DNA of 64,000 nucleotides from Streptomyces venezuelae (GTDB lineage: Bacteria; Actinomycetota; Actinomycetes; Streptomycetales; Streptomycetaceae), in NCBI RefSeq assembly GCF_008642295.1, contig NZ_CP029190.1, forward strand, positions 2,905,001-2,969,000, read 5' to 3'. Positions 42,707-52,217 of the stretch are shown here, in pieces. The notes below the pieces were generated by a model. That model made no database searches. It was not told the origin of the DNA and worked only from the letters and a program-made list of their open reading frames with translations. Position 1 is the stretch's first letter. Every line of letters starts with the position of its first letter. The position numbers and the translations under genes are program-made.

Positions 42707-44047
42707 ATGGCCCTCAAGATCACTGTGATCGGCACTGGCTATCTCGGCGCGACCCACGCCGCCGCCATGGCCGAGCTGGGCTTCGAGGTGCTCGGGCTGG
42801 ACGTGGTACCGGAGAAGATCGAGATGCTCGCGGCGGGGCGGGTGCCGATGTACGAGCCGGGGCTGGAGGAACTGCTGGCCCGGCATGTGGCCGGGCTGCC
42901 GGGGTCCACCGGGCGGCTGCGGTTCACCATGGACTGGGCCGAGGCCGGCGAGTTCGGCGACGTCCACTTCGTCTGTGTGAACACCCCGCAGAAGCACGGC
43001 GAGTACGCGTGCGACATGTCGTACGTGGACGCGGCGATGGAGTCGCTGGCTCCGCATCTGACCCGGCCGGCGCTGGTGGTGGGCAAGTCGACGGTGCCGG
43101 TGGGGTCGGCGGACCGGCTGGCCCGGCGGCTGGCCGAGCTGGCCCCGGCGGGCCCGGACATCGAGCTGGCGTGGAACCCGGAGTTCCTGCGGGAGGGCTT
43201 CGCCGTCCAGGACACCCTGCACCCGGACCGGATCGTGATCGGCGTCCAGGGCGACCGCGGCGAGAAGCTGCTGCGCGAGGTGTACGCGACGCCGATGGCG
43301 GAGGGGTCCCCGATGGTGGTGACCGACTTCCCGACGGCGGAGCTCGTCAAGACCGCGGCGAATTCGTTCCTGGCGACCAAGATCTCGTTCATCAACGCCA
43401 TGGCCGAGGTCTGCGAGGCCGCGGGCGGGGACGTGGTGAAGCTGGCGGAGGCGATCGGCCACGACGAGCGGATCGGCTCGAAGTTCCTGCGGGCCGGGAT
43501 CGGCTTCGGCGGCGGCTGCCTGCCGAAGGACATCCGGGCGTTCATGGCGCGGGCCGGCGAGCTGGGGGCCGACCAGGCGCTGACCTTCCTGCGCGAGGTC
43601 GACTCGATCAACATGCGGCGCCGCGGGCACATGGTGGAGCTGGCCCGGGAGGCGGTCGGCGGGTCGTTCCTGGGGAAGCGGGTGGCGGTGCTGGGCGCCA
43701 CGTTCAAGCCGGACTCGGACGACGTACGGGATTCGCCGGCGCTGAACGTGGCCGGGCAGATCCACCTGCAGGGCGGCCAGGTGACGGTGTACGACCCGAA
43801 GGGGATGGAGAACGCGCGGCGGGTGTTCCCCACGCTGGCGTACGCGGAGTCGGCGCGGGCGGCGGTCGAGGGTGCGGAGGTGGTGCTGCACCTGACCGAG
43901 TGGCGCGAGTTCCGTGAGCTCGACCCGGCGGCGCTGGGGACCGCCGTGGCGGACCGGCTGATCCTGGACGGCCGCAATGCGCTGGACGCGGAGCGCTGGC
44001 GCGCGGCCGGGTGGACCTACCGGGCGATGGGGCGCCCCCGGGCGTAG
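42707..44047 (+). CDS. UDP-glucose/GDP-mannose 6-dehydrogenase family protein
   Basis: 446 residues. It oxidises a nucleotide sugar twice to the uronic acid, with NAD+. The N-terminal ITVIGTGYLGATHAAAMAELG is the NAD-binding glycine loop; GFGGGCLPKDIRAF carries the catalytic Cys; the C-terminal domain has GATFKPDSDDVRDSPAL. UDP-glucuronate is the commonest product in this group. The ATG at 42707 follows GGAG at the right distance; the frame open to 42635 starts inside the region divergent from acyl-CoA dehydrogenase. The product may feed a uronic-acid wall polymer, in keeping with the LCP region before it. Confidence 0.92.
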   Translation: MALKITVIGTGYLGATHAAAMAELGFEVLGLDVVPEKIEMLAAGRVPMYEPGLEELLARHVAGLPGSTGRLRFTMDWAEAGEFGDVHFVCVNTPQKHGEYACDMSYVDAAMESLAPHLTRPALVVGKSTVPVGSADRLARRLAELAPAGPDIELAWNPEFLREGFAVQDTLHPDRIVIGVQGDRGEKLLREVYATPMAEGSPMVVTDFPTAELVKTAANSFLATKISFINAMAEVCEAAGGDVVKLAEAIGHDERIGSKFLRAGIGFGGGCLPKDIRAFMARAGELGADQALTFLREVDSINMRRRGHMVELAREAVGGSFLGKRVAVLGATFKPDSDDVRDSPALNVAGQIHLQGGQVTVYDPKGMENARRVFPTLAYAESARAAVEGAEVVLHLTEWREFRELDPAALGTAVADRLILDGRNALDAERWRAAGWTYRAMGRPRA

Positions 44048-44094
44048 CGGGCGCCGCCTGACCGGGCGGGCGCCGCCTGACCGGGCGGGGCCGG

Positions 44095-44580
44095 TCAGCT
44101 GCGGGAGCGGTACGTACGCATTTTGGCGCGGGCCCCGCAGACCGACATCGTGCACCAGCGGCCCCGGGCGGCCGGGCTGCGGTCGTAGTACGCCCACTGG
44201 CAGTCCTCGGCCGCGCAGGCCTTGAGGCGGGGCCAGGTGCCGGCGGCGATCCCCTCGGCGAGGGCCGCGGCGATGCGGTCGGCCAGCCCGCCGCCGGCCA
44301 CCAGCGCGGCCGTGCCCTCGGCGTCGACGCGGACGGTCAGCGGGGCCGTGGCCAGCAGGCCGTTCAGGGTGTCGAGGGCGCCGGCCGGGGCCTGGTGGCC
44401 CGCATGGGCGAGCAGGGCCGCGCGCAGGGCCTCGCGGAGTTCGACCGCTTCGGCGAGGGCGGGGCCGGACAGGCCGAACTGCGCGGCCAGCCGGTCGTCG
44501 CCGGTGTCCACGCTCAGCGTGTTGACGAGTTCCTCCACCAGCGCGAGGCCCCCGGGGGCCGGTGCGCGTTCACCACTCAT
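44095..44580 (-). CDS. CGNR zinc-finger / ABATE domain transcriptional regulator
   Basis: 161 residues. An N-terminal helical domain (about 10-105, ALVEELVNTLSVDTG, ELREALRAALLAH) of the kind called ABATE is followed by the CGNR zinc-binding domain: LKACAAEDCQWAYYDRS, then GRWCTMSVCGARAKMRTYRSR. The signature reads CGAR instead of CGNR, an uncommon variant. These proteins are predicted DNA-binding regulators. It is divergent from a VOC protein gene, and the 106-nt gap contains four matched half-sites that it may bind. The ATG at 44580 has no strong ribosome site. Confidence 0.85.
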   Translation of the reverse strand: MSGERAPAPGGLALVEELVNTLSVDTGDDRLAAQFGLSGPALAEAVELREALRAALLAHAGHQAPAGALDTLNGLLATAPLTVRVDAEGTAALVAGGGLADRIAAALAEGIAAGTWPRLKACAAEDCQWAYYDRSPAARGRWCTMSVCGARAKMRTYRSRS

Positions 44581-44594
44581 GTCTGCGACGGTAC

Positions 44595-44669
44595 CGCGTT
44601 ACCTCTTGGATTCATCAAGCGGTAACGCGTAAGGTGGCGGTTACCGGTTAAGACCCTTTATTGGTAACC
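44595..44669. promoter_or_regulatory. double inverted-repeat operator between CGNR regulator and VOC genes
   Basis: CGCGTTACC (44595-44603) is mirrored by GGTAACGCG (44621-44629), and GGTTACC (44639-44645) by GGTAACC (44663-44669). Both pairs share the core GTTACC(N17)GGTAAC, and the two copies are 42 nt apart, about four helical turns. The first overlaps a -35/-10 pair for the VOC gene (TTGGAT 44606-44611, TAAGGT 44630-44635, 18-nt spacer); the second lies at and past the predicted start. This is the layout of a repressor operator. Confidence 0.7.
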
Positions 44670-44686
44670 AGCTGGAGGAGTGCGTC

Positions 44687-45052
44687 ATGGCCGTCGCCAA
44701 GCTCGGAACCGTCGTCCTCGACTGTCCCGACCCCCTTGCTCTCGCCACCTTCTACGCCGGATTGCTGGGTGGAACGCCGTCCGCGTCGGAAGACGGCTCC
44801 TGGGTGCACCTGGAGGGCGACGGCGGTGCGCCGCTGGCCTTCCAGGAGGCGCCGGGGCACGTGCCGCCGCAGTGGCCGTCCGGCGAGGACTCGCAGCAGT
44901 TCCACCTGGACCTGATGGTGGAGGACCTGGATGCGGCGGAGCAGGAGGTCCTGACGCTGGGGGCCAAGCCGCTGGATGTGGAGGACCGGGGCCGGGGCTG
45001 GCGGGTGTTCGCGGACCCGGCCGGACACCCGTTCTGCCTCTGCGCCTGCTAG
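44687..45052 (+). CDS. VOC family protein (glyoxalase/dioxygenase fold)
   Basis: 121 residues, a single vicinal-oxygen-chelate domain with two beta-alpha-beta-beta-beta halves: KLGTVVLDCPDPLALATFYAGLLG, then FHLDLMVEDLDAAEQEVLTLGAK and RVFADPAGHPFCLC. These small proteins may bind a metal, sequester a drug, or isomerise substrates; the usual metal positions (His/Glu) are only partly kept, so enzymatic function is open. GGAGGAG precedes the ATG by 6 nt. It is probably controlled by the divergent CGNR regulator through the operator in between. An 18-bp hairpin follows it. Confidence 0.85.
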   Translation: MAVAKLGTVVLDCPDPLALATFYAGLLGGTPSASEDGSWVHLEGDGGAPLAFQEAPGHVPPQWPSGEDSQQFHLDLMVEDLDAAEQEVLTLGAKPLDVEDRGRGWRVFADPAGHPFCLCAC

Positions 45053-45066
45053 GCGCGGCTGGGGGA

Positions 45067-45106
45067 ACGACCGCCGCCCCCGGCCGGAGCCGGGGGCGGC
45101 GGTCGT
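45067..45106. terminator. bidirectional terminator
   Basis: An 18-bp perfect stem (45067-45084 with 45089-45106, CGGA loop) lies between the convergent stops of the VOC and dipeptidase-like genes. Confidence 0.85.
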
Positions 45107-45117
45107 GATCAGTGGGG

Positions 45118-46176
45118 TCAGTGGGGGGATTTGTGTTGGGCCGCGCGGGCCGTGAATTCCGCGTCGCGGAGCACGCGTTGGGCGTTGCCCCAGGTCAGGA
45201 GGGCTACATCCGCTTCGGGCCAGCCGCGGTCCAGGAGTTCCGCGATCAGTCGCGGGTACCCGGAGGGGTCCGTCAGGCCGGCCGGCCGGGGGGTGCCGCC
45301 CTCGGTGCCGAAGGAGGCGCCGAGGCCCACGCACTGGGGCCCGGCGACCGAGCGTACGTGGTCCAGGTGGTCCGCCACCGCGTGCAGCGAGTCCCCGGTG
45401 CGGTCCGCACAGAAGGTGACCATGCACAGGCCGCCGGCCGCGCGCAGGGCGGTGAGGACCTCGTCCGGGAGGTTCTCCGGATGCCGGGTCAGGGCCGCCG
45501 CCGCGGTGTGCGAGACGACCACCGGGGACTTGGACGCGCCCGCGATCTGGCAGGCCACGGCCGGCGCACAGCCGGTCAGGTCCAGCAGCATCGACAGCCG
45601 GTTCATCTCCCGTACGACCTCGTGGCCGAAGGCCGTCAGCCCCTGGTCGGCCCAGGGCGCGCCCGCCGGCGCGAGGCTGCGGACGCCCAGCTGGTGGAAG
45701 GCCCGCAGGGTGCCCAGGGAGTCGGTGACGGTGGCGCCGGGCACGGGCCCGAGGAAGGACGCGATCCGCCCCCGGTTCCGCGCGTCGGCCAGGTCGTCGG
45801 CGTTGACCGCGAGGCTGAGGCTGTCCGGGTAACGGTGGATCAGCGCATGGGCGATGTCGATCTGTTCGAGCGTGTCCGACACCGTGCCTTCGCCGGGGGT
45901 GAGCAGCGACCAGAACTGGGCGCCCACTCCCCCGCCGCGCAGGCGCGGGATGTCGGTGTCCACGCCGATGTCACGGGTCTCGATGTCGTGGTACGGGCTC
46001 TGGCGCAACGTCCAGAGGAACGTGTTGTGGCCGTCCGCCACGGGGTGTACGGCCAGCAGCGCGGTTGCCCGGTCGAGGGAGGACGGGCCGAGGGTGCCCG
46101 GGACGTCCTCGGCTCCGAGGGCGACGGGGCCGTCGTCGAAGGGGCCCGTCTGGGGTTCATCCTGCAGGTCGGCCAT
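45118..46176 (-). CDS. degenerate membrane-dipeptidase-like protein (peptidase M19 fold)
   Basis: 352 residues. It aligns along its length with the neighbouring M19 dipeptidase but has lost most active-site residues: the zinc motif DGHND reads DGHNT (Thr52), the bridging Glu of EGGHSI is replaced (PVPGATV), LTHNDN has become APAGAP, DLSHV is DLTGC, and GGDYDG is GASFG. One His (VVSHTA) survives. It is unlikely to bind the two zinc ions or hydrolyse dipeptides and may be a regulatory or binding pseudoenzyme. The frame is intact with normal codon use, so it is not simply decaying. The ATG at 46176 lies 137 nt after the intact paralogue. Confidence 0.85.
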   Translation of the reverse strand: MADLQDEPQTGPFDDGPVALGAEDVPGTLGPSSLDRATALLAVHPVADGHNTFLWTLRQSPYHDIETRDIGVDTDIPRLRGGGVGAQFWSLLTPGEGTVSDTLEQIDIAHALIHRYPDSLSLAVNADDLADARNRGRIASFLGPVPGATVTDSLGTLRAFHQLGVRSLAPAGAPWADQGLTAFGHEVVREMNRLSMLLDLTGCAPAVACQIAGASKSPVVVSHTAAAALTRHPENLPDEVLTALRAAGGLCMVTFCADRTGDSLHAVADHLDHVRSVAGPQCVGLGASFGTEGGTPRPAGLTDPSGYPRLIAELLDRGWPEADVALLTWGNAQRVLRDAEFTARAAQHKSPH

Positions 46177-46312
46177 GGGATTCGCTCCGGTCTAGGCGGC
46201 AGCTGGGACAGCAGGGATTCGTTGCCACCGTGACATGGGGGGCGGGTGGGTTCGCGGCGGGTGTGGCGTTCGGGTGATGCCCCGCGCCGCGCCCCGCCGC
46301 CCGCCCTCCCGC

Positions 46313-47497
46313 TCAGCCCGCCGTCGGGATCACCGCGTTCGACGGGCCCCGGGACGCCGACACCTCGCGCGCCACGGCTTCCGCGTCCCGCAGGACCCGT
46401 ACCGCGTTCGACCAGGTCAGCTTGGCCAGGTCGGCCCGCGACCAGCCGCGGCCGAGGAGTTCCGCGACCAGGTTGGGGTAGCCGGCGACATCGTCCAGGC
46501 CGGCCGGGGTGAAGGCGGTGCCGTCGTAGTCGCCGCCGATGCCGATGTGGTCGATGCCCGCCGTCTCGCGCATGTGGTCGAGGTGGTCGGCGACCGTGGC
46601 GGCGGTGGCCACCGGGCGCGGGTGGGACTCCTCGAAGGCCCGGTGCAGGGCCATCGCCTCGGGGGTGGTGTCGAGGTGGTGGAGGCCGTGCGCCCGCAGG
46701 TTCTCGTCTGCGGCCAGGGTCCAGTCCACGGCGGCCGGCAGGATGAACTTCGGCACGAAGGTGGCCATGGCCACGCCGCCGTTGCCGGGCAGCCGCTCCA
46801 GTACGTCGTCCGGGATGTTGCGCGGGTGGTCGCAGACCGCCCGGGCCGAGGAGTGCGAGAAGATCACCGGCGCCGCCGAGGTGTCCAGCGCGTCCCGCAT
46901 GGTGGTGGCCGCCACGTGCGAGAGGTCCACCAGCATGCCGATGCGGTTCATCTCGCGGACGACCTCGCGGCCGAAGGCGGTGAGGCCGCCGTGGCGCGGG
47001 GCGTCGGTCGCCGAGTCCGCCCAGTCCACGTTGTCGTTGTGGGTGAGCGTCAGATAGCGGACGCCCAGCTGGTGCAGGGCCCGCAGGGTGGCGAGCGAGT
47101 TGTTGATCGAGTGGCCGCCCTCGGCGCCCATCAGCGAGGCGATCCGGCCGGTCGCCCGGGCCGTCTCCATGTCGTCGGCCGTCAGCGCCCGCACCAGGTC
47201 GGCCGGGTAACGGTCGATCAGCTGGGCGACCGCGTCGATCTGCTCCAGGGTGGCGCTGACCGCCTCGTCGCCGGCCAGGTCCGCCGTCACGTACACCGAC
47301 CAGAACTGGGCGCCGACACCTCCGGCCCGCAGCCGGGGGATGTCGGTGTGCAGGAACGCCGACTGGTCGGCGGCGATGTCCCGCCGTTCGAGGTCGTAGC
47401 GGACCTGCTTGCGCAGTGCCCAGGGCAGGTCGTTGTGACCGTCGGCCACCGGGTGTTCGGCGAGCAGCGCCCTGGCCTCGGCGAGGCGGTCGGTCAT
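46313..47497 (-). CDS. membrane dipeptidase (peptidase M19)
   Basis: 394 residues. It hydrolyses dipeptides, including D-residue-containing ones, at a binuclear zinc site. Ligands are visible: His21 and Asp23 in DGHND, the bridging Glu in [13 protein letters not shown], His in [10 protein letters not shown], His in [10 protein letters not shown], and the catalytic Asp in IGIGGDYDG. Soluble, no signal peptide. The ATG overlaps the purE stop by 4 nt (ATGA), so it is coupled to the purine operon, and a near-copy lacking most ligands follows. The link between dipeptidase and purine genes is positional only. Confidence 0.93.
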   Translation of the reverse strand: MTDRLAEARALLAEHPVADGHNDLPWALRKQVRYDLERRDIAADQSAFLHTDIPRLRAGGVGAQFWSVYVTADLAGDEAVSATLEQIDAVAQLIDRYPADLVRALTADDMETARATGRIASLMGAEGGHSINNSLATLRALHQLGVRYLTLTHNDNVDWADSATDAPRHGGLTAFGREVVREMNRIGMLVDLSHVAATTMRDALDTSAAPVIFSHSSARAVCDHPRNIPDDVLERLPGNGGVAMATFVPKFILPAAVDWTLAADENLRAHGLHHLDTTPEAMALHRAFEESHPRPVATAATVADHLDHMRETAGIDHIGIGGDYDGTAFTPAGLDDVAGYPNLVAELLGRGWSRADLAKLTWSNAVRVLRDAEAVAREVSASRGPSNAVIPTAG

Positions 47498-48012
47498 CCC
47501 GCCGCCACCTTGTTCCGGAGCCGCTTGCCCTTCTCGGTGGCCTGGTCGTTGAGCTCCTGCTGGAACTCGCGCATCCGGGCCATCAGCTCCGGGTCCTGGG
47601 TGGCCAGGATCCGGGCGGCCAGCAGGCCTGCGTTGCGGGCGCCGCCGACCGAGACGGTGGCGACGGGAACCCCGGCGGGCATCTGGACGATCGACAGCAG
47701 GGAGTCCATGCCGTCGAGGTACTTCAGCGGGACCGGGACGCCGATCACGGGCAGCGGGGTGACCGAGGCGAGCATGCCGGGCAGGTGGGCGGCTCCGCCC
47801 GCGCCGGCGATGATCGCCTTCAGGCCGCGGTCGGCGGCCTGCTCGCCGTACGCGATCATCTCGCGCGGCATCCGGTGGGCGGAGACGACGTCGACCTCGT
47901 ACGGGATCTCGAACTCGTCGAGGGCCTGGGCGGCGGCCTCCATGACCGGCCAGTCCGAGTCCGAGCCCATGACGATGCCGATGATCGGACTGTTCTCGGT
48001 GCTGGTGCTCAT
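47494..48012 (-). CDS. purE: N5-carboxyaminoimidazole ribonucleotide mutase
   Basis: 172 residues, class I PurE. It converts N5-CAIR made by PurK to CAIR in purine synthesis. Conserved [40 protein letters not shown] and [20 protein letters not shown] are present. It starts inside the purK stop (ATGA) and ends inside the dipeptidase start, so the three genes form one tightly coupled operon. Confidence 0.97.
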   Translation of the reverse strand: MSTSTENSPIIGIVMGSDSDWPVMEAAAQALDEFEIPYEVDVVSAHRMPREMIAYGEQAADRGLKAIIAGAGGAAHLPGMLASVTPLPVIGVPVPLKYLDGMDSLLSIVQMPAGVPVATVSVGGARNAGLLAARILATQDPELMARMREFQQELNDQATEKGKRLRNKVAAG

Positions 48013-49148
48013 TCGGTGATCGTTCCTCGCAGGTAGCCGGCAGCGTGACGTGCGCGCTCCAGCACATCGTCCAGATCGTCGCCGTAGGTGTTGACGTGGC
48101 CGACCTTGCGACCGTGTTTCACGTCCTTGCCGTACATGTGGATCTTCAGCTGCGGGTCGTGGGCCATGCAGTGGAGGTAGGCCGCGTACATGTCGGGGTA
48201 GTCCCCGCCCAGCACGTTCGCCATGACCGTCCAGCGGGCGCGCGGGCGCGGATCGCCCAGCGGAAGGTCCAGGACCGCCCGTACGTGGTTGGCGAACTGC
48301 GAGGTGACCGCGCCGTCCTGGGTCCAGTGGCCCGAGTTGTGCGGGCGCATGGCGAGCTCGTTGACCAGGATGCGGCCGTCGGTGGTCTCGAAGAGCTCGA
48401 CCGCCAGGTGGCCGGTCACGTCCAGCTCCTTGGCGATGCGCAGGGCCAGCGCCTGGGCCTCGCCGGCCAGCTCCTCGGAGAGGTTCGGGGCGGGCGCGAT
48501 GACCGTGTCGCAGACGCCGTCCACCTGGATGGACTCCACGACCGGGTAGGCCACGGCCTGGCCGTGCGGGGAGCGGACGATGTTCGCCGCGAGCTCGCGG
48601 ACGTACTCGACCTTCTCCTCCGCCAGGACCGGGACGCCCGCCTTGAAGGGGGCCTCCGCGTCCTCGACCGAGCGTGTGAACCACACGCCCTTGCCGTCGT
48701 AGCCGCCGCGCACGGTCTTGAGGATGACGGGGAAGCCGCCGACCTCCTCCGCGAAGGCGGCCACGTCCGCCGGATCGGAGACGATCCGGTGGCGGGGGCT
48801 GGGCGCGCCGATCTGGTCGAGGCGGGCGCGCATCACCCCCTTGTCCTGGGCGTGCACCAATGCGTCGGGCCCCGGGCGGACGGGGATTCCGTCTGCTTCC
48901 AGGGCCCGCAGGTGCTCCGTGGGGACATGCTCGTGGTCGAAGGTGATCACGTCGCAGCCGCGCGCGAAGGCGCGCAGGGTGTCCAGGTCGCGATAGTCGC
49001 CGATGACGACGTCGCTCACCACCTGGGCTGCCGAGTCCTGCGGACTGTCACTGAGGATCTTGAATCTGATACCGAGGGGGATACCCGCCTCGTGGGTCAT
49101 GCGGGCGAGCTGACCGCCGCCGACCATGCCGACTACCGGGAACGTCAC
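48009..49148 (-). CDS. purK: 5-(carboxyamino)imidazole ribonucleotide synthase
   Basis: 379 residues, ATP-grasp family. It carboxylates AIR with bicarbonate and ATP to N5-CAIR. Evidence: [20 protein letters not shown]-terminus, TFDHEHVP, the ATP-grasp [15 protein letters not shown], and [17 protein letters not shown]. Although GGAGGA adjoins the GTG at 49148, it is only 1 nt away; TACCCT lies 6 nt upstream (49155-49160 on the minus strand), so translation is probably leaderless. Operon with purE. Confidence 0.96.
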   Translation of the reverse strand: MTFPVVGMVGGGQLARMTHEAGIPLGIRFKILSDSPQDSAAQVVSDVVIGDYRDLDTLRAFARGCDVITFDHEHVPTEHLRALEADGIPVRPGPDALVHAQDKGVMRARLDQIGAPSPRHRIVSDPADVAAFAEEVGGFPVILKTVRGGYDGKGVWFTRSVEDAEAPFKAGVPVLAEEKVEYVRELAANIVRSPHGQAVAYPVVESIQVDGVCDTVIAPAPNLSEELAGEAQALALRIAKELDVTGHLAVELFETTDGRILVNELAMRPHNSGHWTQDGAVTSQFANHVRAVLDLPLGDPRPRARWTVMANVLGGDYPDMYAAYLHCMAHDPQLKIHMYGKDVKHGRKVGHVNTYGDDLDDVLERARHAAGYLRGTITE

Positions 49149-49333
49149 TCCTCCAGGGTATCCGCCGGTATTCCGCCATCCGGACGGGGGCCGTGGCCGG
49201 AAGAAGTTCCGGCGGCGGGCGCCGCGACGAACGCGTCACATCTGTTCCGAAAGGCGCAGACGTACCAACGGGACGACACTTAACATGGCCGGGTTGATCA
49301 GGAGACGGACCACCGACAGGGGCGATTGATCGT

Positions 49334-49858
49334 ATGAGCGCGGCGAAAGAAGCGATTCTCCTCGGACGGGTACGTGGCCTCGCCCGGGAGATCGCGAAGT
49401 TCGGCGCGGTCGGCGGTCTGGGCGTCCTCGTCAACCTGGGCGTCTTCAACCTGATCCGGCACACCACGGACCTCGCGGTGGTGCGGGCCAGCGTCATAGC
49501 CATCGCCGTCGCCATCCTCTGCAACTACGTGGGGTTCCGGTACTTCACCTACCGTGACCGCGACCGCAGCCGCCGCAAGCGCGAGCTGACCCTGTTCGTG
49601 CTGTTCAGCATGATCGGCATGGTCATCGAGAGCGGTGTGCTGTACGCGGCGACCTACGGCTTCGGCTGGGACAGCCCGCTGCAGAGCAACATCTTCAAGT
49701 TCGTCGGCATCGGCGTGGCGACCGTCTTCCGCTTCTGGTCCTACCGGACCTGGGTGTTCCGTGCCCTGCCCGCCCCGGCGCCCAGCCCGGTGGTGGGGCA
49801 GCGCGGGGCCCAGAGCAGCGAGCACGAGCGGGACACCCGGGTCCCCGTCGGCAGCTAG
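49334..49858 (+). CDS. GtrA-like membrane protein
   Basis: 174 residues with four membrane segments (about 20-40, 48-70, 85-105, 115-140). The family pattern EIAKFGAVGGLGVLVNLGVF, ILCNYVGFRYFTY and VFRFWSYRTWVF is clear. GtrA proteins are thought to flip or position polyprenyl-phosphate-linked sugars across the membrane, which suits the envelope-glycan theme of the window. The C-terminal tail is hydrophilic. Divergent from purK by 185 nt. In mycobacteria, as I recall, it also adjoins purK. Confidence 0.92.
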   Translation: MSAAKEAILLGRVRGLAREIAKFGAVGGLGVLVNLGVFNLIRHTTDLAVVRASVIAIAVAILCNYVGFRYFTYRDRDRSRRKRELTLFVLFSMIGMVIESGVLYAATYGFGWDSPLQSNIFKFVGIGVATVFRFWSYRTWVFRALPAPAPSPVVGQRGAQSSEHERDTRVPVGS

Positions 49859-49866
49859 CCTGGCGC

Positions 49867-51132
49867 CTAGCGGACGGTTTTTTCCGGTTCTGTGCGGTCC
49901 GGCGCGGTCCGGCTCAGGAACAGTGCGAACACCGGCGGATGCGCCTGCAGCAGTTCCAGCCGTCCGCCGTCCGCCTCCGCCAGGTCGCGGGCGACCGCCA
50001 GCCCGATGCCGGTGGAGTTCCGGCCGCTGATGGCCCGCTCGAAGATCCGGGCGCCCAGGTCGGCGGGGACTCCGGGCCCCTCGTCGGTGACCTCGATGAC
50101 CGCCTGGTTGCCGGTCACCCGGGTCCGCAGGGCGACCGTGCCGCCACCGTGCATCAGGGAGTTCTCCACCAGCGCGGCCAGTACCTGGGCCACCGCCCCG
50201 GGGGTGCCCACCGCCCGCAGGCCCGGCTTCCCCGAGCTCACCATGGCCCGGCCGGCACTGCGGTAGGCCGGCCGCCACTCCTCCAGCTGCTGTTTGACGA
50301 CCTCGTCGAGGTCGAAGACGACGGCGGAGCCGGTCCGCGGGTCCCGGGAGTTCGTCAGCAGCCGTTCCACCACGTCGGTGAGCCGCTCCACCTGGGTGAG
50401 GGCGATGGAGGCCTCCTCCCGTACGGTCGCCAGGTCCTCGGTGACCGTGATCTCCTCCAACCGCATGGACAGCGCGGTCAGCGGGGTGCGGAGCTGGTGC
50501 GAGGCATCCGCGGCGAGCCTTCGCTCCGCCGTCAGCATCCGCCCGATGCGCTCGTTGCTGGCGTCCAGGACATCGGCGACCCGGTCCAGCTCGGGCACCC
50601 CGTACCGCCGGTGCCGGGGGCGCGGGTCTCCCGAGCCGAGCCGCTCGGCCGTCTCGGCGAGGTCGGTCAGCGGGGACGCCAGCCGGTTGGCCTGGCGTAC
50701 GGCGAGCAGTACGGCCGCCACGACGGCCAGCAGCGCGACCGCGCCGACCACCGCCAGAGTCCGGCCGACCTCGCGGGTGACGGTGGAGCGGGGCACCTCG
50801 ACGGTCACCGTCTCGCCCTGGCTGCCGGGGGCGCTGCCCCGGATGACCCCGCCCTCGATCGGCGTTCCGAGCCGTACCTCGGGCCGCCCGGGGACCTGGA
50901 TGCGGGCGTAGCGCCCGGGATCCAGGCGGTCGGCGAGCGCGTCCGCATCGATCGGCTCGTGCTCCTGGACCTGGGACTCCACGATGCCGACCAGCCGGAG
51001 GGCCTCGGATTCCACGCTCTCCTGGGCACTGTTGGTGATCGTCCGGGTCTCCACGATCACCAGGGAGACCCCGAAGACGGCGATCACGACGAGCACCACG
51101 GCGAGCGTGGAGTTGATCAGGCGGCGGCGCAC
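49867..51132 (-). CDS. two-component sensor histidine kinase
   Basis: 421 residues. Two membrane helices (about 8-28 and 122-145) flank a ~95-residue extracellular sensor; a HAMP-like linker follows, then the dimerisation helix with His212 in ADASHQLRTPLTAL and an ATPase domain with N box LAALVENSLMHGG, G1 VTDEGPGVP and G2 STGIGLAVARDLA. It phosphorylates the response regulator whose gene lies 9 nt upstream. The signal is unknown. Start at 51132 follows AGGGGG (on the minus strand CCCCCTGTG region). Confidence 0.93.
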   Translation of the reverse strand: MRRRLINSTLAVVLVVIAVFGVSLVIVETRTITNSAQESVESEALRLVGIVESQVQEHEPIDADALADRLDPGRYARIQVPGRPEVRLGTPIEGGVIRGSAPGSQGETVTVEVPRSTVTREVGRTLAVVGAVALLAVVAAVLLAVRQANRLASPLTDLAETAERLGSGDPRPRHRRYGVPELDRVADVLDASNERIGRMLTAERRLAADASHQLRTPLTALSMRLEEITVTEDLATVREEASIALTQVERLTDVVERLLTNSRDPRTGSAVVFDLDEVVKQQLEEWRPAYRSAGRAMVSSGKPGLRAVGTPGAVAQVLAALVENSLMHGGGTVALRTRVTGNQAVIEVTDEGPGVPADLGARIFERAISGRNSTGIGLAVARDLAEADGGRLELLQAHPPVFALFLSRTAPDRTEPEKTVR

Positions 51133-51141
51133 AGGGGGTGC

Positions 51142-51819
<678 letters not shown>

Positions 51820-52217
51820 GTGGGTGATGGTAATGCGAGGCGGCCTCAACCTGGGGCGGCCCGGACGGCACCCGTTGATCTGGTCTTATGAACTACTCGC
51901 AGCCTTCGAATATGGTCGAACGGTTCCCCGGAATCCTGTGATCCATATCTCAAGTCCTTCCATATCCGGCACTGTCCTGTCGTATGGTGGCGAGACACCT
52001 ATGACATACCTCAGGACCTTTGTGCCGAAAAGTGGCCGAAGGTCTCTATTTCTGCCTCGGGTGGACTGCCAGTCTTGATGGACTGTCCCGGCCCCTCGTC
52101 GGCAGTGAACGAACCTGTGGGCCGGACCTGCGCGCGAAGGTGCGCGCCAGGCCCGCCCCCTCCCCGGGCGCCGATTCGCTCACGAAGCGCGGCGTCCCGA
52201 GCAAGCAAGGATCGACC
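51820..52217. other. 398-nt spacer before the peptide transporter
   Basis: It holds the divergent promoters of the response regulator and the POT transporter. A 17-codon ORF at 51888-51941 (starting MNYSQPSNM) has no ribosome site and no family, and I do not call it a gene. A hairpin GACCTT/AAGGTC with inner GCC/GGC pairing spans about 52014-52043 and could sit in the transporter leader. The region 51880-52080 is A/T-richer than its surroundings. TATGGT near 51983 could be a -10. Confidence 0.4.

Noticed and set aside
51888..51941. 17-codon ORF before the peptide transporter as a leader peptide
   Set aside because: No ribosome site, no clear promoter spacing for a leaderless start, and no codon bias or amino-acid run related to peptide uptake.
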